Below, piece after piece: positions 49,227 through 60,257 of a stretch of 64,000 nt of DNA. Numbering within the stretch: position 1 is the first letter of the stretch; every line of letters starts with the position of its first letter. The position numbers and the translations under genes are program-made. This DNA is from Cichorium intybus. Lineage: Eukaryota > Streptophyta > Magnoliopsida > Asterales > Asteraceae. The stretch spans positions 64,039,382 to 64,103,381 of the forward strand of contig CM042016.1 of assembly GCA_023525715.1 (NCBI GenBank), given 5' to 3'. The notes beneath the pieces are model-generated. The model made no database searches, was not told where the DNA came from, and saw only the letters and a list, made by a program, of their open reading frames with translations.

Positions 49227-49238
49227 TGGTATCAGAGC
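49227..49238 (+). other. primer binding site of the inner element
   Basis: TGGTATCAGAGC, complementary to the initiator tRNA-Met 3' end, 2 nt after the LTR. Confidence 0.95.
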
Positions 49239-49528
49239 ACGTGTGATTTAATCTGAAATTTTTGTCGTGAACTTTTGTGTAGTGTTTTTATAAACCACCA
49301 ATAAGTTTCCTTTAAAAATTTCATCTTAATATCACTTGTTCATCAAAAAAAAAAAAAAAAAATTAAATATATTAAAAAAAAAAAAAACATTTAAAAATTA
49401 CTTGTGTGATTTATTTTGAAAATTTTTGTCGAAAACTTTTGTGTAGCGTTTTTAAAAAACCACCAATAAGTTTTCTTTAAAAATTTCATTTTAACATCAC
49501 ATTTTCGTTAACAAAAAAAAAAACAAAA
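49239..49528 (+). other. leader of the inner element
   Basis: About 290 bp with two poly(A)-rich stretches and an internal duplication (TTTTTGTCG, GTGTAGTGTTTTTA-type words at about 49259 and 49425). No gene. Confidence 0.7.
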
Positions 49529-52333
49529 ATGTCTTCCGCAAACTACTCAAACATAAATTCTGTATCTATTGCTAACAGTATAGGTTCAGGTACTCGAGCA
49601 CCCATTCTTATTCCCGAAGAATATAAATCATGGGTAGGTCGTATGAATCTTCATCTCAACTCTATAAGTGAAGACGTGTGGAAATGTGTAGACGGATCTC
49701 TACCGGATAACATGACCTCTCTTACGAGTAACCTGGATATACTAAATGAAAGGAAGAAACTTGAACTTCAAGCCAAAAAAGAGCTTGTGTCTGGAATACC
49801 CCACAGTATTCTAAGCCAAATGAATGATATAATCCTTTTGACTGCAAACCAAATTTGGCAAACTTTGAAAAATCGTTTTGAAGGAAATGAGAGAATCATT
49901 GGAAACAAGAAAACATCTGTTTTAAACGAATTTGACAACTTCAAAATGTTTTCACATGAGACCATCCATGATGCTCATGACAGATTCAATCTCATTACCA
50001 TCAAAATGAATAATCTGGGAATCAAAAAGTCACAGCATGAAATAAACCTCAAATTTTTAAACAACCTTTATGAAAGCTGGAAAATGGTCAAACTAATCAT
50101 TCAGGGAAATCCGGCAATTCATACTGAATCTTTGTACAATCTGTACGGAGAATTACAATCGTATGAATCATCGATTGACCCACCAACGTCTACTTCTTTT
50201 GGAGGACCACTTGCTTTGTTGTCAACATCCTCTCAAAACCAAACACATTTTCATGATCAAAGTCAAAATGATTTAAATCAAAACCAAGCTTTTTCAAGTA
50301 ATTCTTGTGACTTGTCTGATCCAAATAATGAAGCTGATTACCAACAATTGTGCGCTTTGGTAGCAAACACTAATCTCGAAAGATTTTTGCCACATCATAA
50401 TCAATCAAACTTCAGACCAAATTTTCAACAAAGATCCACTTTTGGACAAAACTTTCAGAATCGCGGTTTTCAAAATAATCACAACTCTTATAATAACCAA
50501 AGTTCTGGATTTCAGAAAAATCATTCACAACCATCTCAACAGAAACAAACTCAAACATCTGAAAGACCACCTGTTAAGAGCCAAAAGGCTGACAATAACG
50601 ATGATGATGATGATGTAATCATTTGTCACAAATGCAAAGGACTAAATCATTATGCCCGAGATTGTCGAGCCAAAGTCAAAGTCAAAGACTCAGCCTACTA
50701 TGCACAAAAAGCCGAAGAGCTGAAGAAACAAGAACAGAAAGCAAAGCAAAAGGCTTTGATGGCATTCCACGAACCTAGCGTGGAATACTGGCCAACTTCT
50801 GATGATGAAACCGACACTGAACCAGCTCAGTCAAACTTCTGCTTCATGGCTGACAACGAACCAACCACAAGAGCTCCATATGTCATCGATCAGGTATGGT
50901 CTATGATCTCAGATCTCGGTCTTTCAAGAACACCATTTGAGTCCCACATGACTAAGATTGAGAACAGTCTAAAAGCTGATCTCAGACTATATCATGACAC
51001 AATAGTCAAATCTGATATCTACAAATCTGAATTACAAACCTTGCAACTCAGATTTGGAGAATCCACAAGGACTAGAGACAAACTTGAAAGAGACATTGAA
51101 CGAAAATCTGAAGAAAATAATCACATCCTAGAACAATTAAATGAAGCTCTAAAACAAAAAAGGGACTTAGAAATAAAAAATCAATCTGTTATTTCATCTG
51201 AAATAAAAGATACCTTAGAAAAGGAAGTCCTTCAGTTAAAACAAAAAGTTCAAGATTTAACTGACAACAACACTAGTTTAATTCTAAAACTAGATGATTC
51301 TTCAAAGCAAATCAAATTTCTTGAATCCGAAAATCAAAGATTTCAAGGAAAACTGGATTCTATCAATATTGCCAGAAAATTAAGTGATGATGTTTTCACT
51401 AAAGCAAATAACTTAGGAACTGGCAAAATTGATACGAATTATAAACCGGGAATTGGAAGAGAATCCTTTGAAAATGAAGAGACTGAAAAGAAAAATGGGA
51501 CAATTAGTGAAAACTCTAAACCACCTCAACCAGATTTTTTCTCATCTGCCAATGAGAACGATTCAGATGATGAAACAGTTATCAACTGTAGCCCAGATGA
51601 TACTGCTTTCACTGTTTCCAAAAAGTCTTTCAAAAGAGTCTTAAAATTTGAATCAGACTCTGCCAGTTCAGTAACTCATCAATTGAGATCTACTAAACTA
51701 ACATTGAATGATGGCACAATCAAACTTGAAAATTTCTTAAATGGAGAAAATTCTGATTATCAAAATGGTAGTACTTCTGCTCCAACTGTCTTTCCCTCTT
51801 TAAACTCAACCTTTATTGGAAAGAACAATTTGGGACAAAAGTATTCAAAGAAACAACAGACAAATAAACAAACCATTCAAACTGTCTGTAAACCAAAAGA
51901 ACAAAGCAGGCCCATTGTTTTCAAAGAAAAACCTTTGAAACCAAGCGCTGTGCCACAAAAACAAATACCTTTTCAAAAACCGATTCAAAGTCACTTTCAA
52001 AAGATAAACTTCAATCTCTCAAGGAACTTTCAGAAACCATCATTTCACCAAATTCCATTCCATCATCAAAGTGTTTTCCAAAACCATTCAGATCCCAGAT
52101 ACAAAGAAAGGTTATCAAACAGATCTTCACATATAGGACACCTTTCACAAAATCAAAGATCATTTCAACTGACAGGTTTTCAAAAACAAATCTTAAATTG
52201 GGAAAATCTGATAAGTCAAATCAAGCCTCAACCACTTCGTCAAATTAACAGAAACCATAATGATTTCAAATCACCAAAAACCATTAACAAATCAGGACCC
52301 ACCATGGTTTGGGTACCTAAAATTTCTGTCTAA
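49529..52333 (+). CDS. gag: inner element Gag (934 residues)
   Basis: Intact ORF. Residues 1-220 form the copia gag domain (ANSIGSGTRAPILIPEEYKS, IWQTLKNRFEGNERIIG, HDAHDRFNLITIKMNNLG), which would form the capsid of virus-like particles. A Gln/Asn/Phe-rich linker leads to an acidic run and the zinc knuckle CHKCKGLNHYARDC (366-379). A coiled-coil-like segment spans about 470-640 (LERDIERKSEENNHILEQLN). The long basic, Phe/Gln-rich tail ends MVWVPKISV and a TAA. At 934 residues it is far longer than a simple copia gag and matches the extended gag of Sireviruses. The stop at 52331-52333 is in the same frame as pol and is followed at once by TTGCAG|GC. Confidence 0.95.
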   Translation: MSSANYSNINSVSIANSIGSGTRAPILIPEEYKSWVGRMNLHLNSISEDVWKCVDGSLPDNMTSLTSNLDILNERKKLELQAKKELVSGIPHSILSQMNDIILLTANQIWQTLKNRFEGNERIIGNKKTSVLNEFDNFKMFSHETIHDAHDRFNLITIKMNNLGIKKSQHEINLKFLNNLYESWKMVKLIIQGNPAIHTESLYNLYGELQSYESSIDPPTSTSFGGPLALLSTSSQNQTHFHDQSQNDLNQNQAFSSNSCDLSDPNNEADYQQLCALVANTNLERFLPHHNQSNFRPNFQQRSTFGQNFQNRGFQNNHNSYNNQSSGFQKNHSQPSQQKQTQTSERPPVKSQKADNNDDDDDVIICHKCKGLNHYARDCRAKVKVKDSAYYAQKAEELKKQEQKAKQKALMAFHEPSVEYWPTSDDETDTEPAQSNFCFMADNEPTTRAPYVIDQVWSMISDLGLSRTPFESHMTKIENSLKADLRLYHDTIVKSDIYKSELQTLQLRFGESTRTRDKLERDIERKSEENNHILEQLNEALKQKRDLEIKNQSVISSEIKDTLEKEVLQLKQKVQDLTDNNTSLILKLDDSSKQIKFLESENQRFQGKLDSINIARKLSDDVFTKANNLGTGKIDTNYKPGIGRESFENEETEKKNGTISENSKPPQPDFFSSANENDSDDETVINCSPDDTAFTVSKKSFKRVLKFESDSASSVTHQLRSTKLTLNDGTIKLENFLNGENSDYQNGSTSAPTVFPSLNSTFIGKNNLGQKYSKKQQTNKQTIQTVCKPKEQSRPIVFKEKPLKPSAVPQKQIPFQKPIQSHFQKINFNLSRNFQKPSFHQIPFHHQSVFQNHSDPRYKERLSNRSSHIGHLSQNQRSFQLTGFQKQILNWENLISQIKPQPLRQINRNHNDFKSPKTINKSGPTMVWVPKISV

Positions 52334-55300
52334 TTGCAGGCATTTTGTGTTGGAGAGCCCAAGGATGGCACATGGTATATCGATAGTGGCTGCTCCAAGC
52401 ATATGACAGGAAACCAAAGCTTTCTACGAGACTTCAAACCCACAGAATCCAAACAAGATGTGACTTTTGGAAATAACATGACTGCAAGAATCAAAGGTTA
52501 TGGAAACATAACAAATGGTCACTTCACCATCAAGAAAGTAGCCTACGTTGACGGACTGAAACACAACCTAATCAGCGTATCACAACTTTGTGACAACAAT
52601 CATGAAGTTCTTTTCACCAAACAGCGAAGCATAATCACGGATGCCAAGACCAAAGCCATTCTAGTCAATTCTGATCGTCTAGGCAACATGTATCCACTAG
52701 ATATGGACCTTATCTATGGAAAACCAGACATCTGTCTCTTATCCAAAGCTTCAGCTGATATTAGCTGGTTGTGGCATCGTCGTCTTTCCCATCTCAACTT
52801 CGGCTACATCAACAAGTTGATTGCAAATGATCTTGTTCGCGGACTGCCGCTTCTGAAACTTGATAATGAAACTCTTTGTGCAGCTTGTGAAGGAGGAAAA
52901 CTGTCCAAATCCTCTCATAAAAGCATTCCTGAATCTAGTGTATCCGAACCACTAGAATTACTGCACATTGATCTTTGCGGCCCTGCAAAAACCCAAAGCA
53001 TAAAAGGGAAGAAATACATCCTTGTTATTATTGATGATTACTCACGCTTTACTTGGGTTTTCTTTTTAAGGCTAAAGTCAGAAGCACCTGAAGAAATAAT
53101 CAACTTCATCAAACAGATTGAATTAAAGCTCAAACGACCAGTTCGAAGAATCCGAAGTGACAATGGTTTAGAGTTCAAAAACATAACTCTAGACTCATTT
53201 CTCAAAAACAAAGGCATCGAACACAACTTCTCAGCCCCTTACACTCCTCAACAAAACGGCGTTGTTGAAAGAAAGAACCGAACTCTGTGTGAAGCTGCAA
53301 GATCAATGTTCATCTTTGCTGATCTGCCACAATACTTCTGGGCAGAAGCAATAGCCACAGCTTGCTATACTCAAAATCGTTCTTTAGTCCACAAACAACT
53401 TCATAAAACACCATATGAAGTCATTAATAACCGAAAACCAAACATCAAATTCTTTCATATTTTTGGTTGTCGATGCTTCATAAAGAATAACAAAGATCAT
53501 CTTTCAAAATTTGAATCAAGATCAGACGAAGGAATTTTCCTTGGTTACTCTTTTACCTCAGCTGCTTATCGAGTACTGAACAAACGTACAAGAGTAATTG
53601 AAGAAAGTACCGATGTCCACTTCGATGAATTTTATGTCAGAAAATTGGATCGTGAACATTTTGGTTCACAAATGATAGATACTATTTTTCAAAATCCAAA
53701 TCCACAAACACCAACTCCTGACATGAACATAGAAATTGATCTTGATTTACTTTTTGAACAACCCAAAACCGCTTATAGTTCTGAATTTCTAACATCTTCT
53801 ACAATTCCTACAGGAACCTCCGATGCAGAAACTTCACAATCAAACCAAGAAAATGCAGGTCAAGTCGAGGGGGAATTACCAACACTGAATTCCTCTTTAA
53901 ACACTCCCAATCCACCTGTCCAAAATGATCCCAGTGCATCATCTATGGGGGAACCTTCTTTACCTCATTCTCACCCTATAATCCAAAAAGACATATCTGA
54001 CAACAACCAAAATCTATTCCCAACAGAATCACCTGACCAAGAAGAACAATGGGACATAGAAACACCAATCGAAATACCTGAAAAAACTCGCCTAAACAAA
54101 TGGACCAGAAATCATCCTGCAGAACAAATTATAGGAGATCCTAATTCTGGTATTCAAACAAGAGCCGCTTCCTCAAATGAATGCTTATACGGAGCATTCT
54201 TATCCATGACTGAACCCAAAACCATCCATTCAGCTCTCAAAGATCCAGACTGGGTCAAAGCCATGCAAGAAGAACTAGCTGAATTCGAAAGAAACCAAGT
54301 ATGGGATCTTGTTCCTACTCCTCCCGATGTTACTATAGTAGGTTCAAGATGGGTTTTCAGAAACAAAACTGATGATCAAGGCATAGTTTGTCGAAACAAA
54401 GCAAGACTTGTTGTCAAGGGCTACTCACAACAAGAAGGAATCGATTACGATGAAACTTATGCTCCAGTTGCAAGACTCGAAGCCATTCGTATCTTTCTAG
54501 CATATGCAGCACACAAGAACTTCAAAGTTTACCAAATGGATGTAAAATGTGCATTTTTACATGGAGAGATTGATCGTGATGTGTATATTCAACAACCTCC
54601 AGGTTTTGAAGATCCACAGTTCCCAAATCACAGTTTTAAGTTACAAAAAGCAGTTTACGGCTTAAAACAAGCACCTCGAGCCTGGTATTCAACATTGTCA
54701 ACATTTCTAGAAGAATCAGGATTCAAAAGAGGTTCAATTGATCAAACTCTTTTTCGTAAAATTTTTAATAAACATCTGTTAATCGTTCAAATATATGTCG
54801 ATGACATTATTTTCGGTTCTACTGATGAATCCTTGAGTATCAAGTTTGCAGATTTGATGAAGAGCAAGTTTGAGATGAGCATGATAGGAGAAATGACTAC
54901 TTTTCTTGGTCTACAAGCCAAACAATCATCTGATGGAATTTTCATCAATCAAGAAAATTATGTCAAAAATCTTCTAACTCGTTTTTCTCTTGACAAATCC
55001 AATACAGCTAAAACCCCAATGTCCCTTGGTTACAAATTGGATGCAGACTTAAATGGCAAGCCTGTTGATCAAAAGAAATATCGAGGAATGATAGGATCAC
55101 TCCTATACCTCACAGCCAGCAGACCCGACATCATGTTCTCTACATGTGTCTGTGCCAGATACCAAGCCAATCCTATGGAATCTCATGCCATAGCTGTGAA
55201 AAGAATTTTCAAATATCTTAAAGGAACTCCATCTCTTGGCCTTTGGTATCCGACTAACTCTGATTTTCAGCTTAATGCCTTCACCGACTCCGACTATGGA

Positions 55301-55750
55301 GGATGCAGACTAGACAGAAAAAGCACATCTGGTTCTTGCCAATTTCTTGGAGGCAGACTTGTAAGTTGGACTTCAAAGAAACAATCATGCGTGTCCACTT
55401 CAACCGCAGAAGCTGAATATGTAGCTGCCGCAAGCTGCTGTTCACAAGTCATGTGGATGCAAACTCAATTACGTGACTATGGCTACAAAGTATCACAAAT
55501 TCCAATATTTTGTGACTCAACCAGCGCAATTGCCATTTCTCACAATCCAGTGCACCATTCCATGACAAAACACATTGATATTCGATATCATTTCCTCAAA
55601 GACAACATACAAAAAGGTCATATCGAATTGCACTTCATAAACACAGAAGATCAAATTGCCGATGTCTTTACTAAGGCTTTAGACGAAACCAAGTTTCAAT
55701 ACTTCCTAGGCCGTCTAGGAATGTTGAATCCAGATAACATTCATTCCTAA
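52334..55750 (+). CDS. pol: inner element Pol (1138 residues)
   Basis: Open frame in phase with gag, separated by one TAA. No ATG stands at its start (first codon TTG), so expression needs readthrough or splicing. Domains: aspartic protease [13 protein letters not shown] (Asp17); integrase zinc module (His148, His153, Cys182, Cys185) and DDE triad Asp213, Asp276, Glu312; reverse transcriptase with Asp736 and YVDDI (Asp823-Asp824); RNase H with Asp985, a TAEAEY glutamate near 1026-1028 and Asp1061. It ends [10 protein letters not shown]. No stop or frameshift inside. It would copy the element's RNA into DNA and integrate it. Order protease-integrase-RT-RNase H is that of Ty1/copia. Confidence 0.95.
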   Translation: MQAFCVGEPKDGTWYIDSGCSKHMTGNQSFLRDFKPTESKQDVTFGNNMTARIKGYGNITNGHFTIKKVAYVDGLKHNLISVSQLCDNNHEVLFTKQRSIITDAKTKAILVNSDRLGNMYPLDMDLIYGKPDICLLSKASADISWLWHRRLSHLNFGYINKLIANDLVRGLPLLKLDNETLCAACEGGKLSKSSHKSIPESSVSEPLELLHIDLCGPAKTQSIKGKKYILVIIDDYSRFTWVFFLRLKSEAPEEIINFIKQIELKLKRPVRRIRSDNGLEFKNITLDSFLKNKGIEHNFSAPYTPQQNGVVERKNRTLCEAARSMFIFADLPQYFWAEAIATACYTQNRSLVHKQLHKTPYEVINNRKPNIKFFHIFGCRCFIKNNKDHLSKFESRSDEGIFLGYSFTSAAYRVLNKRTRVIEESTDVHFDEFYVRKLDREHFGSQMIDTIFQNPNPQTPTPDMNIEIDLDLLFEQPKTAYSSEFLTSSTIPTGTSDAETSQSNQENAGQVEGELPTLNSSLNTPNPPVQNDPSASSMGEPSLPHSHPIIQKDISDNNQNLFPTESPDQEEQWDIETPIEIPEKTRLNKWTRNHPAEQIIGDPNSGIQTRAASSNECLYGAFLSMTEPKTIHSALKDPDWVKAMQEELAEFERNQVWDLVPTPPDVTIVGSRWVFRNKTDDQGIVCRNKARLVVKGYSQQEGIDYDETYAPVARLEAIRIFLAYAAHKNFKVYQMDVKCAFLHGEIDRDVYIQQPPGFEDPQFPNHSFKLQKAVYGLKQAPRAWYSTLSTFLEESGFKRGSIDQTLFRKIFNKHLLIVQIYVDDIIFGSTDESLSIKFADLMKSKFEMSMIGEMTTFLGLQAKQSSDGIFINQENYVKNLLTRFSLDKSNTAKTPMSLGYKLDADLNGKPVDQKKYRGMIGSLLYLTASRPDIMFSTCVCARYQANPMESHAIAVKRIFKYLKGTPSLGLWYPTNSDFQLNAFTDSDYGGCRLDRKSTSGSCQFLGGRLVSWTSKKQSCVSTSTAEAEYVAAASCCSQVMWMQTQLRDYGYKVSQIPIFCDSTSAIAISHNPVHHSMTKHIDIRYHFLKDNIQKGHIELHFINTEDQIADVFTKALDETKFQYFLGRLGMLNPDNIHS

Positions 55751-57220
55751 TCTCTTACTTTTTGTTTGTATATAAGAGTGTTTACTTTCATTTAAAAAGA
55801 AAATCCAAAAACATTCAAATAACCAAAATTTACCAAAAACATTCAAATAACCAAATTATTCAAAAAATTAGAATAAAGTTTTATCCTTTTAAAGTCTTTA
55901 TAAAACCATGTGATTTAACATCTTCTTGACTAAATTTTCAGATACTTATGCTCGATGAATGTTCTCAGTTATATTGATTCTTAATTAAAGAGAAGGTTCA
56001 AATTTCAAACATTTTTGTTATGTACATTCTCCTATTCCCTTTGAATTTATTTCAATTATAACGATTTTATCTGTAAAGGGACATAAGATCAGGAGATTCA
56101 GATGAAAACCAAACCCATGTGAGAAATTGTGCCTCGTCTTTAACTGCTAAGTGGAATTCATTTCTGTGAGCAAAGGTGTTTTCATTATGACTTATAGGAT
56201 TTATACTCTTATACCGTGATGCTAGTCTCATTTTTGCTTAGATATCAAAATGACCAGGGACGATACTTTCATTTTCTTATATATTAGACAAACTGTCTAT
56301 TATATCACCTATCCCTATCCTCAATCAAACCACTTCAAAGAAAAGACTGATCATCTGGCATAACGAATCTGACAAATGAAGAAACGACAAAGTCATATCC
56401 AACAAATGCTGTCAACAAATCACAATTGGTAACCACATCAGATATCTTTTACACAATGTGTATTCACACAAATCAAGAAAAGATAAAGACAAAGGTAAAC
56501 GCCTCACCAAAGAAAAAGAAGATTTACAACAACAATCCATCAAGACAGACACCTCTCAAAACAACGAATTCTCAAAAAGCTTTATCAAATATAGCTGTCA
56601 AAACCAAAGATTTACCGGGATACTGTAGCCTTCATAATTAAATATTCTTAGTTGCAAAATGCACTATGAATATTTCTAAACCCCTCTACATGTATTTACC
56701 GACGGAGAGAGAGTAAATATCAATGGCATGAATGAAGAAACCCTCTGAGTAATGCCGAAACCAGTCTTATGTGATTGATTATCTAATATGAAGACCAAGT
56801 GACTAAAGTATATAGGTATAAATCCACATTAAGCATAAGTCAACACCTTCAAACTGAGAGATATCACTCATCTTTAGTGATTATACACCCGTTCTGCACC
56901 CAGAACAAACAAACACCTCAGTCAAGTGTGAGCTATACCTATTAGCGTTCATCTGAATCGACCTATTAAGATCATTTGTCGTCTTTATAAATGCTATAAA
57001 ATCTTAAGGAATATTATGAAAATACATATACAAAAACCTTTTGATAATCGAACTCGAGACTTTGATTCAGAAACAAATATTCTTGAAAAACATTTTTCAA
57101 AACATAAGTAAAATCTAGTCACACTCTTTCAAAACAAGTGATATGGTTTTATAAATGTCTTATCCAAATTTCAAGAATTTCAATCAAACATTTTACTCCT
57201 CATTTCATTAATGATCACAT
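55751..57220 (+). other. 3' spacer of the inner element
   Basis: 1.5 kb between pol and the polypurine tract without a recognisable gene. Unlike the other long-gag elements here it has no extra ORF. Some short direct repeats (ACATTCAAATAACCAAA near 55811 and 55837). Confidence 0.7.
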
Positions 57221-57230
57221 AGGGGGAAAT
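57221..57230 (+). other. polypurine tract of the inner element
   Basis: AGGGGGAAAT abuts the 3' LTR start TGTTGAATAA. Confidence 0.9.
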
Positions 57231-58686
57231 TGTTGAATAATGTTTTTATGTTTTTATGTGACCATCACTGAAATAAGTCGAAATGTTTTTATTAACAGTT
57301 TATTTCAGATTGCATAAATTCGAGATCAACCAAACCGGAGAAAATGACGCTATGTACCAAAGAGCAAAAATGTCACCCAGCGACAGAAATCGCGACCCAA
57401 CAGCTCATGTGTCGCGAAATGAAGAAAATCAAAACAAAAGAAGAAAAAGGCTGTAACAGTGTAGATCGCGACCCGATCCAACCCAGATCGCGACCCGATC
57501 TAAGTGACAAACACGTGACGCTTTGCTGACCAAGGATCGCGAGCCTATGGCAACCCGACGAGATCGCGACCCGATCTTCCATCGATCGCGACCCGACCTA
57601 GATCGCGACCCGATCATCTATACATCGCGACCCGATCTCAGCGACCAACTCCACCGAGTCGGGTAGTGGCCAGCACAAAAGCAGGGAACAACTTAAGATC
57701 ACGACCCGATCTTCCATCGATCGCGACCCGACCTAGATCGCGACCCGATCTTTATCCCATCGCGACCCGATCTCAGCGACCAACTCCACCGAGACGGGTA
57801 GTGGCCAGCACAAAAGCGGGAACCACTCGAGATCGCGACCCGATCCCATAAAGATCGCGACCCGATCTCCGCTGGAACAGACTATAAATAGATGCTTCAT
57901 CTTGCTGATTTCTACACAACATATACAACATATTCTTACTATCCTCAAGCATACTCACGACCAGAAGCCTCTAAATTCTATAATCTCTGCATTTGGCAAC
58001 GAGGATCAAACCGAAAAACCGCAAGAAACAAAACCTCCACCCGACACCAAACCTCAAACCTCCAAACAACCCTTACCCGACACCAAACTCCAAACCTCTA
58101 AACAACCCTTACCCGACACCAAAAATCACCAAAACCTCATCTCACCGTGAAGAACAAGAAATCGACATATCAAGAAAAACGCTATCTTCCGCAACTATCG
58201 ATAAGTTCTTTTAAAATTATCCGTGTCGTTATTGATTTATTTAAACTGTAATAAATCAACTGTACCAAACCTCCAATACACCCGAATTGAACCGTGACAA
58301 CGAAAACATATGTGGACTGTATTTAACCGAGACATCTAACTTCTAACTTCTAACTTCTAACCTTTTTATTTATTGTAAAAACACGTTATCGTTGATAATG
58401 GCGTTTATTACATCTAACTTCTAACTTCTAACTTCTAACCTTTTTACTTATTGTAAAAACACGTTATCGTTGATAATGGCGTTTATTACATTTAACCTTT
58501 AACTTCTAACTTTTACTTTATTTACCGCTTTCTGTCTATTTAAATACTGTCTAGTTTAGATTTACCGCTTTATTTTATTCCGCAACTCTAATTTATTCCG
58601 CATAATATAGATTTAATACATATCTGTCACACGGTAATAGGCTTAAAAACCTTGTTCGTGGAGATCAGTTATCGTATTTTTCAACA
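57231..58686 (+). repeat. 3' LTR of the inner element
   Basis: Same length as the 5' LTR and, apart from C at 58000, identical as far as compared by eye. It includes the dyad-repeat cluster (57460-57873) and TATA box (57883-57890). Followed by GCCTC. Confidence 0.95.
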
Positions 58687-58691
58687 GCCTC
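58687..58691. repeat. target-site duplication GCCTC (right)
   Basis: Repeats 47764-47768. Confidence 0.92.
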
Positions 58692-58888
58692 TTCTGTAGT
58701 GTTTGGTCTAGGGGTGTATGTTGGAAGGTGTGGTCCTTCTTCAACCGAATGCCAAATGTCTTTCCCTTTGGTTTAGAGATAGTTGCGCATACGAGATGCC
58801 CATCCATTATACTCAGTAGGAATGAGTATAGGAGCTCGATTGGAGCCTCCGACACTGTTTGCAATATTGAGAGAGTAGTTCATCTGCA
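58687..58888 (-). pseudogene. outer element gag, N-terminal part
   Basis: From the minus-strand ATG near 58886-58888 it encodes MQMNYSLNIANSVGGS and RAPILIPTEYNGWASRM, clearly homologous to the start of the inner element's Gag. An in-frame TAA follows RNYL. The gene is then cut by the inner insertion and resumes at 47768. Confidence 0.85.
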
Positions 58889-59050
58889 TTATGTGAGAAA
58901 AGAAGATTCCGATTTGTTTTGATGTGAAAAACAGGTTCTTAAGAATTTTGAGCTATAATAGCATGCAATTATCCACAGAGGATTCTAAGGGTATTGCTAC
59001 AGCCAGGGTTTTGAGCAAACTAGGCACTTAGAATCTTATAGACAGCTATT

Positions 59051-59066
59051 CAGGCTCTAATACCAA
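59051..59066 (-). other. primer binding site of the outer element
   Basis: The plus strand CAGGCTCTAATACCAA is the reverse complement of TTGGTATTAGAGCCTG, one change from the canonical TGGTATCAGAGC. It is adjacent to the LTR at 59068. Confidence 0.85.
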
Positions 59067-59067
59067 T

Positions 59068-60112
59068 TGTTGTCACCAGATATTCTAAGTAAGTGCAGAA
59101 ATAAAGATTGTGGAATAAGAGAGGTCCGAAACTGGAAGTTTCGGAGGGACAAGTCCTGAGACTTGATATGGACAAGTCTGAAGACTTGATGTGGTTGCGG
59201 AATTATAATGAAGGAGTGATACTTAGAATAGATCTTAATAGCTCAACAATAATAAGGATTAGCAGTAATATAACTTGAAAAGTAAAGACTGAAAGTTAAA
59301 TGTGCTAGATAGATAAGAACAGTAAGAAATGCAGATAAGAACACAAGAGTTGATTGAATGAGAGATTGTATTGATAATTGAAATGTATTACATGAAGTCT
59401 CTCAAAACCATGAGGACTGAAGAAGAACTTGGTCTCCCTTTTATAGACTAAGGGATGACCATCGGGTAATAACCTATGGACTGAAGAGGAGACAAAACGT
59501 CTCTCTTCTGTCAGATAAGAGAAGGTAAATCTATTATAAAAATACAATGCCAGACTAGGGTGGCTTGCCTATAATATAATAATACTCTAAAGTACAACAG
59601 ACATGCTTCTAAAGGGCCACGCCTAATCTAGTCTAATTATGCCCTATAAGTTGGAGTACTTATCCTTTGCCTTATCATCTAGATATTCTTTGATCTTCAG
59701 TCTTCTTTGTTGAATGTTTGAGTAAGATATTTCCTTGAGTTGGTTGATATTGATAGTCCGAAATCCTAAGTGGATTTCGGAGTCCTGGCTGGTTTAATCA
59801 GAGTGTATTTGGAAATATGATTATGTATGACTTGGTCTTCTGAGTTAGTACGAAGTGTGATCTTCCGAGTAATTTCTGATCTTGAGCTCTTTTGGAGTTC
59901 CGAAATCCATTACTGGATTTCGGATGATTGCGATGTTATCCGAACTTAACTTATCAGAAATGTGTGTTAAGGGCATACATAAAACAATTAAATCATTCAT
60001 CAAAACATTCACATGAAAGTTAATTCATTCCATCAAAATAAGAAGTTTGACATTACAATCCTAAAATATCAAACTACGAGTTGGTCAACGATTTACACTT
60101 TCAGTACTAACA
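59068..60112 (-). repeat. 5' LTR of the outer element (right on the plus strand)
   Basis: On the plus strand it begins TGTTGTCACC and ends AGTACTAACA. It pairs with 36396-37439 and is followed by CCACC. Confidence 0.92.
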
Positions 60113-60257
60113 CCACCACTTTTGGGTCATTTGGGTCAACTGTTGAAAAGCCACCAACCAATTCAGCACCCTGGGATGCGGTAGTGACATCAAGGCGAAG
60201 AATGCAAAACGAGACACAAAGTATGGTGAGAAGAAGAAATTGACCAACAGTTCTCAT
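60113..60257 (-). pseudogene. cystatin-like copy G, 5' part
   Basis: The minus-strand ATG at 60255-60257 opens the usual signal peptide, with CVSFCILRLD instead of CVSLCILRLD. The sequence continues through AELVGGFSTVDPNDPKVV to the target duplication at 60113-60117, where the outer copia element interrupts it. The 3' part is at 36185-36395. The upstream TATA box is changed: TCAATAAATATT is found in place of CTATAAATATT. Confidence 0.88.

Larger units (their letters stand above)
47769..58686 (+). mobile_element. inner, very young Sirevirus-like copia element
   Basis: Complete 10.9 kb element with identical-length LTRs (1456 bp), target duplication GCCTC, canonical primer site, intact gag (934 residues) and intact pol (1138 residues), a 1.5 kb non-coding spacer and a polypurine tract. 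Only one LTR difference was noticed by eye (T at 48538 versus C at 58000). It sits in the gag of the outer element, in the opposite orientation. No extra ORF follows pol. All catalytic residues are present, so it is a candidate active element. Confidence 0.95.
36396..60112 (-). mobile_element. outer Sirevirus-like copia element with nested insertion
   Basis: LTRs of 1044 bp (36396-37439) and 1045 bp (59068-60112) flank it, with target duplication CCACC. Reading on the minus strand from the right it has the primer site, leader, long gag (interrupted by the 47769-58686 element), protease-integrase-RT-RNase H, an antisense Agenet gene, an extra ORF, a polypurine tract and the 3' LTR. The LTRs differ by about 15 positions in their first 290 bp by eye. 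gag and pol contain many stops and frameshifts, so it is an old, inactive copy. Without the inner element and one GCCTC copy it would be about 12.8 kb. Confidence 0.93.

Noticed and set aside
56426..56641. Small Lys-rich ORF in the inner element's 3' spacer
   Set aside because: Short and low in complexity, with no recognisable domain or start context; treated as spacer.
60013..60243. Plus-strand 76-residue ORF spanning the LTR and array junction
   Set aside because: It crosses the retrotransposon boundary and is antisense to copy G; chance ORF.
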